Shown here: positions 10,037 to 19,394 of the stretch, in pieces
How positions within the stretch are numbered: position 1 is the first letter of the stretch
How the letters are laid out: each line of letters opens with the position of its first letter
Origin: Corallococcus coralloides DSM 2259
GTDB taxonomy: Bacteria > Myxococcota > Myxococcia > Myxococcales > Myxococcaceae
Reading direction: 5' to 3'
Assembly (NCBI RefSeq): GCF_000255295.1
Contig: NC_017030.1
Coordinates: forward strand, 6,484,328-6,548,327
DNA length: 64,000 nucleotides
Notes under the pieces: model-generated
What the model saw: only the letters and a program-made list of their open reading frames with translations
Databases searched by the model: none
What the model was told of the DNA's origin: nothing
Translations under genes and position numbers: made by a program

Positions 10037-10561
10037 CTATTGTGGCCGGAGCGTTTCGTCTTCACGCGCCGTGACGGCGCTGCCCAACCGGGCGACATCG
10101 CGGACCAGATCCTGCGCCCGTTGCCTGAGCGTTGCCAACTGGGCTTCGAGTGACCTCCTGCGTTCTCCTCCCAGGGGCCGTCCTCCCAGCTCCTCCTGGA
10201 ACCCGTCCAGCACTTCCGACAGGTCCCTCTGGAGCTGGTCGATGTGGTTGCGGTGGAACACGAAGGAGCGACGGATGTCCTCCAGGGTGTGTCCTTCGGC
10301 CATCATCTTCTTGATGACGTTGATGCGCCGCACCGCTTCCACCGGGTAGAGGCCCAGGCTGCCCTGGTGCTTCCCCTTGCGGCCCACACGGCGGCTGCGG
10401 GGGAGCAGACCGGCCTGGACGTACTTCCGGAACGTCGCCTCCGAGAGCCTCACGCCCCGGGGCCGGAAGATTTCCAGGATCGCGTTCGCGGGCAAGCCTC
10501 CCGCGTTTTCGCGCTCGATGCGCTCGAGTTCTTCGGGCGCGAGCAGGTCCATCGATTCCAT
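10037..10561 (-). CDS. MerR-family transcriptional regulator
   Basis: A 174-residue protein with a MerR-type winged helix at about residues 25-90: SEATFRKYVQAGLLP is the recognition region and is followed by YPVEAVRRINVIKKMMAEGHTLEDI. A predicted coiled coil (about 95-150) would form the dimer interface. There is no cysteine-rich metal-binding loop, so it is not a classical MerR metal sensor. The ATG at 10561 (MESMDLLAPEEL) is chosen because the 19 residues possible upstream look unlike coding sequence; an ATG at 10552 is an alternative. No strong ribosome-binding site is visible. It lies between a Ser/Thr kinase upstream and the sigma-like gene downstream, all on the minus strand. Confidence 0.8.
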   Translation of the reverse strand: MESMDLLAPEELERIERENAGGLPANAILEIFRPRGVRLSEATFRKYVQAGLLPRSRRVGRKGKHQGSLGLYPVEAVRRINVIKKMMAEGHTLEDIRRSFVFHRNHIDQLQRDLSEVLDGFQEELGGRPLGGERRRSLEAQLATLRQRAQDLVRDVARLGSAVTAREDETLRPQ

Positions 10562-10725
10562 TGAATAGAGGCTACTGAATGGATGCCATAGGTGCCAGAT
10601 TCGCGCGTCATTCGTCAAGGAGGACGAGCAGGCGGGCGGACGGACGTCGTCCGGCCGACGCTGCGCGCCGGCTGCCGGGGGCCTCAGGGGATGGAGGGAA
10701 CGGAAGGGAGCTGCTTCAGCTCAGC

Positions 10726-12846
10726 TCAGCGGCCGCGGGACGCGCGGAACTCCTGCAGCACGCTGCCGTCGGCGGGGACGACGACGGTGAACGCCTTCTT
10801 GCTGGTCGGGTGCTGGAAGGTCACGGTGTACGTGCCGGCCGGCACCTTGTAGGTCGCTCGGCCCTGCACGTCCCCGAGCCGCTTCGCGCCCAGGTAGACG
10901 GTGGCGTACGGGGTGGCCTTCACATGGAGCGTGCCCATGGCCTTCGCCGAGTCCGCGGCGGGCGGCTCCGTGGCGGGGTCCGCCGTGGGCGTCGTGGCGG
11001 GGGCGGCCGTTTCGGTGGACGGAGCCGGAGCCAGGGCGGCTTCGCGCCGCTGCCCTTCCAGCTCCGCGTCGACGGTCTCCGCGGCCGGCGTACGGGCGGA
11101 TTCGGCCGGGGGCACCGCGCTGGTGGCCGGGGGCGGGGTCACGGCGGGGGCCGTCGTGGGCGGTGGGGTCGCTGCCGCGGTCGTGGCCTGAGCGGGCGGG
11201 CTCCCCTGCCCCGCGTCCCGGGCACCGGTGTTCGAGCGGGCCACGGCGAGGACACCCACCAGGCCCGCGAGTCCCAGCGCGGCGGCTCCGGCCCACAGGG
11301 CGCGCTTGCGGCCCGGCGCGACGGGGGGCCCCGGCTCGGTGGCGGAGACCGTATCGAGTTCCCGGTCGTCGGCTCCGGAGAGATCGTCGCCGTCGAGCTC
11401 GACCCGGCGCGCGGAGGCGGAATCGGCATTGCCAGCGGAACCGGCCCGGCGCGCGGAGGCGGTGTCGGGCTTGCGGCTCGAGGACTCCTCCCGACGGCGC
11501 GCGGAGGCGGATGACCGCGAGCCTCCGTCCTCGGGGGCACCGACGTCGTCATCGGCGAAGCCGGTCCAGGCCATGGAGTTCTCGTCGCTCGGGGACTCCG
11601 CCCTGGCGGCGGGGACCTCGCGGGATTCGCTGCGCCTGGCGAGCGGCGCTTCCCTTCCCATGGACTGCAACGGCATCTGCGGCGTGGGCTGCGGAGGACG
11701 GGCGTTCGGAGCCTGGTCGTCTCGCGACAGCACCAGCGTCGTCCCGTGGCGGTCCTCGTCCGGCGAGGCCCCCTGCTTCGCTCCCGAGGCGTGCTCGCGC
11801 GACGGCATCACCGCCGTGGGCTCGCGGGGCGGTGCTCCCTCGGCGGGCAGCGCTCCGTCCTGCAGCGCGGTGCGCTCCGGGAGCGCGGGCAGCGCCTGGT
11901 TGCTGGCCGCGACGGGGAACAGCGGCCGGACGAACGCGCCCACGTCGGTGTCATCCACGGAGCGGGCGTGGTTCAACACGCACTGCGCCAGCGCGCGCTC
12001 CAGCTCGCCCGCCGTCTGGAAGCGCTTGGACAGGTCGCGCTCCAGCGCGCGGCAGATGGCGGCGTCCAGGTCCGGCGGCACGTCCGGGTTGAGGCGCGCG
12101 GGCGGCACGATGGTGCTCTCCTGCACCGCGCGCAGGACGGCGATCTCCGAATCCCCCTGGAACAGGCGCCCGCCGGTGAGCAACTCCCACAGCACCACGC
12201 CCAGCGCGAAGACGTCGGTGCGCACGTCCACGCTCTCGCCCCGGGCCTGCTCGGGCGACATGTACGCGAACTTGCCCTTGAGCACGCCGGGGTTCGTCAG
12301 CTTGTTGCCCGCCTTCGCGATGCCGAAGTCGGTGAGCTTCACCGCGCCGTCGTAGGACACGAGCACGTTGTGTGGCGTGACGTCCCGGTGCACCAGGTTC
12401 AGGAGCTCGCCGTTCACCCGCAGGCGGTGGGCGTAGTGCAGCCCGCGCGCGACCTCCGCGCCGATGTGCGCCACCAGCACGGGCGGCATCGGCGTCATCG
12501 CCTCCTTGCTCCGCTTGCGCAGCTCCCACAGCGAGCAGCCGCGCACGTACTCCATCGCCAGGTAGTAGGTGTCCTCGTGCTTGTCGAAGTCGAAGATCTG
12601 CACCACGTTGGCGTGGTTGAGCCGCGAGGCCAGCCGCGCCTCCGCGATGAACATCTGCACGAAGTCCGGGTCGCTCGCGAGGAACGCCCGCACGCGCTTG
12701 ATGACGACCTCCTTCTCGAAACCCTCCGGCCCGCGCGCGGTGCACAGGAAGATCTCCGCCATGCCCCCTTCGGCGAGCTTGCGGCGCACGACGTACTTGC
12801 CGACGTGGGTGCCTGCCTCGAGCGTCACGGAAGGATCCAAGGCCAC
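10726..12846 (-). CDS. Membrane Ser/Thr protein kinase with C-terminal PEGA domain
   Basis: A 706-residue eukaryotic-type Ser/Thr kinase (Pkn2/PknB type). The kinase domain spans about 15-285: glycine loop [11 protein letters not shown], lysine 50 (VVIKRV), catalytic HRD at 153-155 with N160, DFG at 173-175, and activation-segment end YMSPEQA. All catalytic residues are intact. A long charged, disordered linker (about 310-510) carries several SxRR repeats, one membrane helix lies near 515-535, and a PEGA-like beta domain (about 636-706: [15 protein letters not shown]) ends the protein. The kinase would be cytoplasmic and the PEGA domain periplasmic. It starts with GTG at 12846, 2 bp after the stop of a second kinase, so the two are very likely one transcript. 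Substrates are unknown. Confidence 0.93.
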   Translation of the reverse strand: MALDPSVTLEAGTHVGKYVVRRKLAEGGMAEIFLCTARGPEGFEKEVVIKRVRAFLASDPDFVQMFIAEARLASRLNHANVVQIFDFDKHEDTYYLAMEYVRGCSLWELRKRSKEAMTPMPPVLVAHIGAEVARGLHYAHRLRVNGELLNLVHRDVTPHNVLVSYDGAVKLTDFGIAKAGNKLTNPGVLKGKFAYMSPEQARGESVDVRTDVFALGVVLWELLTGGRLFQGDSEIAVLRAVQESTIVPPARLNPDVPPDLDAAICRALERDLSKRFQTAGELERALAQCVLNHARSVDDTDVGAFVRPLFPVAASNQALPALPERTALQDGALPAEGAPPREPTAVMPSREHASGAKQGASPDEDRHGTTLVLSRDDQAPNARPPQPTPQMPLQSMGREAPLARRSESREVPAARAESPSDENSMAWTGFADDDVGAPEDGGSRSSASARRREESSSRKPDTASARRAGSAGNADSASARRVELDGDDLSGADDRELDTVSATEPGPPVAPGRKRALWAGAAALGLAGLVGVLAVARSNTGARDAGQGSPPAQATTAAATPPPTTAPAVTPPPATSAVPPAESARTPAAETVDAELEGQRREAALAPAPSTETAAPATTPTADPATEPPAADSAKAMGTLHVKATPYATVYLGAKRLGDVQGRATYKVPAGTYTVTFQHPTSKKAFTVVVPADGSVLQEFRASRGR

Positions 12847-12848
12847 GC

Positions 12849-15644
12849 CTACTCGAACTTGACCGTCACCACGTTGAGGTCGATGGGACGCACCTCGATG
12901 CGGCGGCTGACGGTGCGTTTGAGTTCGGGGTGGGTGAACTTGCAGTCATAGAGGCCCACCCCCAGCTTCACCGGCTGGAAGGGCGTCTCCCCCAGCTTGC
13001 GGCCGTTGCACGACACCTCCGCCCGGGGCGTCACCACGAAGCTCACCGGCGCGGACCGCTCCGCGGCGCGGGCGGCTTCACGCACCTCCGCCGCGGGCAC
13101 CACCGTGGCCGCCGAGGCGACGGGCGCCTTCACCACCGGCGCGGGAGCCTGGGCGCCAGGGGACTCCTGGGCCTGCTTCACTTCGGGAGCCCGTGCGTCC
13201 GGCGCATGGGGACCGGCCACGCCAGAAGGACCGACGCCGGGCTCCGGGGTCGTTGAAGGCGGCGGGGGCGCGGTCGCCGGCGGCTCCGCGCCGGGCTTTC
13301 CGGACGGCGGCAGCGGCACGAGCTTCAGCGGCCCCACGTCCAGCCGGCCAGACGGCGGGATGACGATCTGCGTGCGCAGCTCGCGGTAGCCTTCCTTGAT
13401 GAGCACGACCCAGTAGCGGCCGGGCTTCACCGTCGGCAGTGTCAGCGGCGTGCGCTCCGGGAGCACCCGGTCCTCGAAGACGACGCGCGCGCCCTCGGGC
13501 TCGGACTCCACGTGCACGCCGCTGGCGCCGGGGCCCAGGCTCCACACGATGCCGACGCCCACCAGGATGGCGACGAGCACGATGGCGCCGTACAGGAGCC
13601 CCCGGCGCTTGGGCCGCTCCACGGCGGACTGCTCGGTGAGCGTGCCGGTGCGGGCCGGCGGCACCCACGCGTTGGGCATGGGCGCGCGGGACGCGGAGCG
13701 CGGCGCGGTGGACGCGGTCATCTCCTCGATGGTCGCGTGGGGCGCGGGCACCGGGAGCCGGTGGCCTCGGTGCTCGCCGGACGGCGTGGGCCCGCCCGGA
13801 CGGGGGACTGGAATCTCGGAGCGCGGCACGGCGCGCAGGTCCTGCGTGGGGCCCTCGTCCACGTCCGCGCGGGAGACAGCGCGCATGTCCAGGGTCGAGT
13901 CGTCCTCGTCGTCCTGGGTCAGCGTCGTCATGGAGCGCTGATCCAGCGTGGGACCGTCCTCCTCAATCTGGAACCCGCGGGAGAGCTTCCCCTGCGTGTC
14001 CACCATCGCGAGCGTGGGACCGTCCTCCTCAATCTGGAACCCGCGGGAGAGCTTCCCCTCCGTGTCCACCATCGCGAGCGTGGGACCGTCCTCCTCTATC
14101 TGGAACCCGCCAGAGAGCTTCCTCTGCGTGTCCACCATCGCGAGCGTGGGGCCATCCTCGTCCTGCGTCACCGTCGGGAGGGACGGCTCCTCCAGGCGCA
14201 CCGGCCGGGTGCTCCGCGAGGGCGGTGACTCCAGGGCCCGCCGCGAGCCCGTCATGCCCCGGGAGGCCTCCGCGCGCGGGTCGGCGTTGCGGACTTCAGA
14301 GCGGGGCTCCGGCCGGGCATCGACCGCTCGGGCATCCACGCTCCGGGCCTCCGCGTTGCGGACCTCCGAGCGGGGCTCCGGCCGGGCGTCGACACCGCGC
14401 CCCTCCGAGTTGCGCGCTTCCATCCGCGCCTCGGCGTTGCGGCCCTCCGGACGGGTGTCCGGGCCCCGAACCTCCGAGCGCGCCCCATCCGCCTCCGCGT
14501 CCTCGCGGCGCGCCTCCACCTTCCCACTGGGACGGCTCGGCCGGTTCGGACGCAGCGTGGTGGTGGGCTCGTTCTCCGTGCGCGCTGGCGCCGTCGCAGG
14601 CCTCATCACCGAACGGCGCGGCGCGGATGGCGGAGCCACTCCCGCCTCCTCGTCCGTCACCTGCACCTCGCCGGAGCGCGCCTCCTCCGTCAGCCGGTCC
14701 GAGTACAGCTCCCGCATGTACCCGGCCAGGTCCGCTGGCGTGCCACACGGCTGCGGCTGCGACGCAAGCCACCCCTCCAGCGCCCGCTGCAGCTCCTGCG
14801 CGTGCTGGTAGCGCGCGTCCGGGTCCTTCGCGAGCGCCTTGAGCACGATGGCGTCCAGCTCCACCGGCACCCGGGGCGCCACCTGCGACGGCACCGGGAC
14901 GTTGCACTCCGCCACCGCGGACAGCGTCAGCATGTCACTGACGCGCTTGAAGAGCCGGCCCCCGGTCAGCAGCTCATGCAGCACCACGCCCAGCGCGAAC
15001 ACGTCCGAGCGCCGGTCCACGCGCTGGCCCGCGGCCTGCTCCGGCGACATGTACGAATACTTGCCCTTGAGCACCCCGGAGCGCGTCACGGTGGCCTGAT
15101 CCGCCGCCTTCGCGATGCCGAAGTCCACCACCTTCACGCCGCCGTCGAACGTCACCAGGATGTTCTGCGGTGACACGTCCCGGTGGACGATGCCCAGCGG
15201 GCGCCCCGCCGCGTCCGTCTTCTTGTGCGCGTAGTCCAGGCCCGCGCACGCCTCCAGGAGGATGCGGCAGACGATGGGCACCGGCAGCGGACGCCCCGCC
15301 GTCTCCGAGCGCTTCCAGAGCCGGCGCGCGTCCACGCCATGGATGTACTCCATGGCGATGAAGAAGGTGTCCCCCTCCGCCCCCAGGTCGTAGATCTGCA
15401 CCACGTTGGGGTGCGCGAGCCGGGCCGCGATCCGCGCCTCGTCCAGGAACATCCGGACGAACTCGTCGTTCTCCGACAGGTGCGGGAGGATCCGCTTCAA
15501 CACCAGCAGCTTGTCCGGAGCATCCGAACCCGGCCGGCGCGCGAGGTAGATCTGCGCCATGCCGCCCGTGGCGAGGCGCTTCAGGAGCTGGTAGCTGCCG
15601 TAGGTTTCGATGGACACGGCCGGACGCGAGGAGGCGAACCCCAA
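12849..15644 (-). CDS. Membrane Ser/Thr protein kinase with internal 22-residue repeats and PEGA domains
   Basis: A 931-residue Ser/Thr kinase, paralogous to the downstream one. Kinase domain about 15-290: LATGGMAQIYLA, K50, HRD 154-156 with N161, DFG 174-176 and YMSPEQA. The linker holds two sets of in-frame repeats: a degenerate 23-residue set rich in DARPEPRSEVRNAEA (about 390-455) and three near-identical 22-residue units containing EEDGPTLAMVDT (about 500-566). A membrane helix lies near 682-700 (AIVLVAILVGVGIVWSL), then a PEGA domain (SEPEGARVVFEDR) and a second PEGA-like domain at the C-terminus. The repeated EDGPTLAMVDT threonines could be phosphorylation or FHA-docking sites; that is inference. 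The start is a TTG at 15644; a GTG at 15617 would lose nine residues without harming the kinase domain. Confidence 0.92.
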   Translation of the reverse strand: MGFASSRPAVSIETYGSYQLLKRLATGGMAQIYLARRPGSDAPDKLLVLKRILPHLSENDEFVRMFLDEARIAARLAHPNVVQIYDLGAEGDTFFIAMEYIHGVDARRLWKRSETAGRPLPVPIVCRILLEACAGLDYAHKKTDAAGRPLGIVHRDVSPQNILVTFDGGVKVVDFGIAKAADQATVTRSGVLKGKYSYMSPEQAAGQRVDRRSDVFALGVVLHELLTGGRLFKRVSDMLTLSAVAECNVPVPSQVAPRVPVELDAIVLKALAKDPDARYQHAQELQRALEGWLASQPQPCGTPADLAGYMRELYSDRLTEEARSGEVQVTDEEAGVAPPSAPRRSVMRPATAPARTENEPTTTLRPNRPSRPSGKVEARREDAEADGARSEVRGPDTRPEGRNAEARMEARNSEGRGVDARPEPRSEVRNAEARSVDARAVDARPEPRSEVRNADPRAEASRGMTGSRRALESPPSRSTRPVRLEEPSLPTVTQDEDGPTLAMVDTQRKLSGGFQIEEDGPTLAMVDTEGKLSRGFQIEEDGPTLAMVDTQGKLSRGFQIEEDGPTLDQRSMTTLTQDDEDDSTLDMRAVSRADVDEGPTQDLRAVPRSEIPVPRPGGPTPSGEHRGHRLPVPAPHATIEEMTASTAPRSASRAPMPNAWVPPARTGTLTEQSAVERPKRRGLLYGAIVLVAILVGVGIVWSLGPGASGVHVESEPEGARVVFEDRVLPERTPLTLPTVKPGRYWVVLIKEGYRELRTQIVIPPSGRLDVGPLKLVPLPPSGKPGAEPPATAPPPPSTTPEPGVGPSGVAGPHAPDARAPEVKQAQESPGAQAPAPVVKAPVASAATVVPAAEVREAARAAERSAPVSFVVTPRAEVSCNGRKLGETPFQPVKLGVGLYDCKFTHPELKRTVSRRIEVRPIDLNVVTVKFE
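13946..14143 (-). repeat. Three tandem 66-bp coding repeats in the kinase linker
   Basis: Units at 13946-14011, 14012-14077 and 14078-14143 differ at only a few bases, and a truncated fourth begins at 14144. Each encodes 22 residues built on EEDGPTLAMVDTQGKLSRGF. Near-identity at the DNA level suggests recent expansion or ongoing slippage; the period keeps the frame open. A second, more diverged 69-bp repeat lies nearby (units beginning at 14284 and 14353). Confidence 0.9.
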
Positions 15645-15718
15645 GCGTAAGCGGCCGGGCCAGGGGAATCAAACATCGAATCCCCTTGAGCTTTTCCCGG
15701 TTCCACCGGGCGTGCGCC

Positions 15719-16054
15719 CTAGCGCCGGGCGGCCCGGACCTCGCGGGTCTCCCGCATCAGGGCCTCCAGCTCGTCCAGGTGCCGCTTGAGCACCGGCATC
15801 AGCACCGGCGCCGCGTCCACCCGGTCGAAGAGGTCCAGCACCCGGTCCACCTTGCGCTCGATCTCCTGCGCCCTCACGGGGCTGATGCGCCGCAGGAGCA
15901 GGTCCGCCCCGGCCTCCATCAGCACCCGCGCCACCGCGTTCCGGTCCGCCAGCGGCTCCTGCTTGCGCTGCCCTTCCCCGCGGATGACCCGCAGCCCCGG
16001 CGCACCGGCGCGCGGAGAGGACTTCATGGGCTCATCAGGGGTCCAGGTGCTCAC
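15719..16054 (-). CDS. Small helical protein of unknown function
   Basis: A 111-residue protein that I do not recognise. The C-terminal two thirds are charged and predicted helical (ISPVRAQEIERKVDRVLDLF and LKRHLDELEALMRETREV), suggesting a coiled coil or helical bundle. There is no signal peptide or membrane segment. The start is uncertain: GTG at 16054 has GGAGG four bases upstream and is chosen, while ATG at 16027 (MKSSPRAG) gives 102 residues. It lies 75 bp upstream of the kinase pair on the same strand and could share their transcript. Confidence 0.6.
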   Translation of the reverse strand: MSTWTPDEPMKSSPRAGAPGLRVIRGEGQRKQEPLADRNAVARVLMEAGADLLLRRISPVRAQEIERKVDRVLDLFDRVDAAPVLMPVLKRHLDELEALMRETREVRAARR

Positions 16055-16232
16055 AGCGCCTCCAGGGCAACAGCGTGCAGACGCTCCGCAGGGTACACAC
16101 CGAGGGAGCGCCTCCAATTTTCTGGTCATCCGCACAGGCAGATGCAGTGCTGTAGCACCGGGGTCTGACACCCCCGTTCGGGGCCGGATGGCCGGCCCGT
16201 CACGGGGTCCACAACCACGGGTGCCCCACCGT

Positions 16233-19187
16233 TCAGTCGTTGGCGCAGGCGCGGCGGTAGGTGATGGCCACCCGGGAGCCCGGCGGCGGCACCACGCTGA
16301 ACACCACGCTGTTGGACGCGGCGTCGTAGGACCACCCGCTGGTGGTCTCAGTGCCGTTGACGCTCACCACCACCGTGCCCGCGTCCGGCTCCTCGCTCAG
16401 CGGGAAGCGGTCCTGCGCACTGAACGCCTTGTTGGCCACCTGGCGGAGCAGCGGCGCGTAGTCCGCCGCGCAGACGTTGAGCACCTCGCCGCCCGTCTGC
16501 GCCGCCGCGTCCGCGTACCGGGTGCCGGTGCCGCCCGCCGTGGCGCAGGACGTCTTGGTGGGCGCGATGGCGAAGAACGTGGCCCGCTGCGGCTGGTTCT
16601 CCCCCTTGCGCTGCTGCGCCCACTGCACGTACGTGGCGACCGCGTCCGGCGAGTGGTCGTCCTCGTCGCCCACGAACACCACCACCAGCGCCGCGGAGTC
16701 GCGCAGGAAGCCCGCGTTGCCGTCGTTGGCCAGCGGCGTGCGCGGATCATCCACGTTGTTCACCAGCGGAGACGTGAGCGCGCGGCGCATCGCTTCAAAG
16801 CCCTGCTCCACCTGGGCGCACTGGCCCACCTGCACGTTCTGCTGGAGCACCTGCGCCACGTTGGGCGTGTTCAGGGTCAGGATGCGCTGACGGCTGTTGT
16901 CCGCCGGGAAGAAGCGGCCGGCTTCGCCACCCAGCGCGCCGCCCGGGCACGCGCCGGACACCGCGGAGATGCCCGTCGTCGTCACCGCCATGTTCACGTC
17001 CACCGCCTTGTTGCGCGCGGCGTCCACGAACGCGGGGATGGCGGACACGAGCTTCGGGTGCTCCTCGACCATGGACGCCGTGTTGTCCACGACGAACAGC
17101 ACGTCCACCTTGCTCACGTCCTGCTGCACGAAGTTGTCCGTCTTGTCCGTCTTCTTCGACGACTCACCGATGAGCGGCACCATCAGAGGAATGGGCAGGT
17201 CGCTGGAGTCCACGAAGAGCGGTGACAGGTTCATGCCCGTCACCTGCGCCAGGTAGTCCACGCCCACCGTGAAGGACTCGCCCGGCGCAAGCTCGAACGC
17301 GGGCGGCGCCGGGTGGTCCAACAGCTCGAACTCCGTGTCCGTCGTGCCCGGCCCGATGAAGACGTTGGAGATGGTGACGGGCGTGGTGCACGCGTTGAGG
17401 TAGTTCACCTCGCGCGGCGCCGGGCGGCAGTCCTTGCGGCCCAGGCCGAAGTCCAGGTACCAGGGCGAGGCCACCAGGCACGTCGCCTGCGAGTTCGCCA
17501 TCAGCGGCACCTGCCGCACCGGCGTCGCCGGGTTGTACTGCTCCACCTGCAGCTCACCCGCGAAGTTGCCGCCGGTGAAGGGCGCCTGGAACGCCACCTG
17601 GAAGCTGAACCAGTCCCCCGGGTAGATGATGCCGCCGAAGAGCTCGCCGCCGGGCATCTTGAACACGCCGCCGCCGTCGTTGGCGATGCGGATGTTCTTC
17701 ACGGGGCACAGGTCCGCGCCCTTGTTCTCCAGCTTCACGCCCAGCACCGCGCCGCGGCCCGGCGGGATGGTGCCGAAGTCCACCAGCTCCGGCGTGACGG
17801 TCAAATCACACGGCGCATGCGCCTTGGCGCTGCCGAAGAAGTCCAGCTGCACGGTGGCTGCGGAGAACGCGCTCGTGGTCATCACCAGCGCGCCGTTCGC
17901 GCTGCCCTCGCGCATGGGCTCGTAGAAGACCTCCAGGTTCAGCTCGCCGTTGGCCGGCAGGGTGAACGGCAGCGCCACCGGCTTGTTGTTGAACTGGAGC
18001 TGGGCGCCCGTCGCGTCCGGCGTCCACTCCAGCGTGTTGATGGTCAGCGGCCCCGCGTTGTCCGTGCCGCAGTTCTTCACGTTCACCACCACGCGCACCT
18101 TGGAGCCCAGCGGCTGCTCGCCGAAGTCGTGCATCATCGGCGACACGCACAGCTCGGACGCGCCGCCAAAGCCGCGCAGCGGCACGGGGAGCGTGGGGTG
18201 GCGCTTGCTCACCACGGTATAGACGGCGCGGTCGGTGGCCGCGCCCATGTGGCCGGGGCTGTAGCGGATTTCGAAGGCGCGCACCTCACCCGGCTGGAGC
18301 ACCAGCGGCAGACCCGTGTTGTTCTGGCTGAAGGACGCGTCCGTGCCATCCAGCATGAGCGACGTCACCGTCACCGGCTCCGTGCTGATGTTGCGCAGGC
18401 TGGAGGCCTTGATGGCGTCGCGGTCCACCGGCACCGCGCCAAAGTCCACCACCTCCGGCTCCGCCACCACCGCACGCTCCAGCGACTCCGCCGTCACCTG
18501 CACCGGCACGTCCGCGCAGCCGTGGCAGGGCGAGATGGCCAGGGCAATCTGCTTCTTGCCCACCCGCACCGGGTTGAAGGTGAGGGGCAACTCCACGCGC
18601 TCGCCCGGGTTCACCGTCACCGGCGCCGCGACGAACTCGTCCTTGTCCGCGCCCACCAGCTTGGGCGTCACCATCACCGGCAGTTCCGTGGGGTTGTCCA
18701 GCGTCACGCCCAGCGTCTTGGTGGAGTCCGCCTCGATGCGGCCGAAGTCCAGCGCGCGCGGCGTCACCCGCGCCCACGCGTCCACGCCCGCGCCGTTGAG
18801 GGGAATGCGCATCAGCGGCTCGATGCGCGTGTCCGAGCGCACCACCAGCACCGCGGGCAGACCGCCCTGGGCCAGCGGCGCGAAGCGCACCTTCAGCGTG
18901 CACTCGCTGCCCGGCACCAGGCTGTGAGGCCCCTCATGGGTGAACTCGGCCTTGTAGGCGCCTTCCGGCCCCTCCACCCAGGCCTCGTCCACCGTGATGC
19001 GCGCGCGGCCCACGTTGCGCAGCGTCACCGTGGATTCGCGAGCGTCGAAAACCGCCACCCGCGCGAAGTCGACGCCGCCCGGCGTCGCCGTCAGCCGGCC
19101 GTCCGCGAGCGACGAGCGCTCCCGGTCCGCGCAGCCCGACAGCAGTCCCACCACCACCAAACCCAGCAGGCCCCAGCGCCCCGTCAT
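16233..19187 (-). CDS. Large lipoprotein with choice-of-anchor/Hydin-like repeats and a VWA domain
   Basis: A 984-residue predicted lipoprotein: signal peptide MTGRWGLLGLVVVGLLSGC with lipobox LLSGC ending at cysteine 19. From about 30 to 640 it consists of several immunoglobulin-like modules of the DUF1573/ASPM-SPD-2-Hydin type, each opening with a phrase such as GVDFARVAV, ALDFGRIEA, VVDFGAVPV, MHDFGEQPL and LVDFGTIPP. A von Willebrand A domain follows (about 690-900), opening DVLFVVDNTASM; the metal-ion site is DNTAS rather than the commoner DxSxS, still plausible. Proteins of this build recur in myxobacteria as cell-surface lipoproteins with no known function. The ATG at 19187 is chosen because the lipoprotein signal starts there. 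It ends with a further beta domain (about 920-984). The gene stands apart from pssA by about 200 bp. Confidence 0.85.
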   Translation of the reverse strand: MTGRWGLLGLVVVGLLSGCADRERSSLADGRLTATPGGVDFARVAVFDARESTVTLRNVGRARITVDEAWVEGPEGAYKAEFTHEGPHSLVPGSECTLKVRFAPLAQGGLPAVLVVRSDTRIEPLMRIPLNGAGVDAWARVTPRALDFGRIEADSTKTLGVTLDNPTELPVMVTPKLVGADKDEFVAAPVTVNPGERVELPLTFNPVRVGKKQIALAISPCHGCADVPVQVTAESLERAVVAEPEVVDFGAVPVDRDAIKASSLRNISTEPVTVTSLMLDGTDASFSQNNTGLPLVLQPGEVRAFEIRYSPGHMGAATDRAVYTVVSKRHPTLPVPLRGFGGASELCVSPMMHDFGEQPLGSKVRVVVNVKNCGTDNAGPLTINTLEWTPDATGAQLQFNNKPVALPFTLPANGELNLEVFYEPMREGSANGALVMTTSAFSAATVQLDFFGSAKAHAPCDLTVTPELVDFGTIPPGRGAVLGVKLENKGADLCPVKNIRIANDGGGVFKMPGGELFGGIIYPGDWFSFQVAFQAPFTGGNFAGELQVEQYNPATPVRQVPLMANSQATCLVASPWYLDFGLGRKDCRPAPREVNYLNACTTPVTISNVFIGPGTTDTEFELLDHPAPPAFELAPGESFTVGVDYLAQVTGMNLSPLFVDSSDLPIPLMVPLIGESSKKTDKTDNFVQQDVSKVDVLFVVDNTASMVEEHPKLVSAIPAFVDAARNKAVDVNMAVTTTGISAVSGACPGGALGGEAGRFFPADNSRQRILTLNTPNVAQVLQQNVQVGQCAQVEQGFEAMRRALTSPLVNNVDDPRTPLANDGNAGFLRDSAALVVVFVGDEDDHSPDAVATYVQWAQQRKGENQPQRATFFAIAPTKTSCATAGGTGTRYADAAAQTGGEVLNVCAADYAPLLRQVANKAFSAQDRFPLSEEPDAGTVVVSVNGTETTSGWSYDAASNSVVFSVVPPPGSRVAITYRRACAND

Positions 19188-19239
19188 GGCACCCACCCTT
19201 CCCTCCCGCCTCGCCCAAAAGCCTTGAAGCCGCGGTGGC

Positions 19240-19262
19240 GGCCACACCTTCCAGGTGTGGCC
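19240..19262. other. Perfect 10-bp hairpin in the leader of the VWA lipoprotein gene
   Basis: GGCCACACCT and AGGTGTGGCC flank a 3-base loop, about 50 bp upstream of the lipoprotein start and 130 bp past the pssA stop. It has no U-run on either strand. It could be a processing/termination hairpin after pssA or an operator for the lipoprotein gene. Confidence 0.45.
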
Positions 19263-19394
19263 CTCGCGGATCAGGTGGCGAAGCTAGGCACCCACCCCGG
19301 GACTGCCAACCGCCTCACCGTGGGAAAAACAGGGGAATTGCCCTCCAGAACGTCCACTGGATGGCACCCCCCGTGCCCACCACGGCGGAAGACT

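Noticed and set aside
10562-10725. Sigma-54 promoter (TGGCAC...GC) before the MerR gene
   Set aside because: The GG-to-GC spacing is two bases short of the required 10-bp gap.
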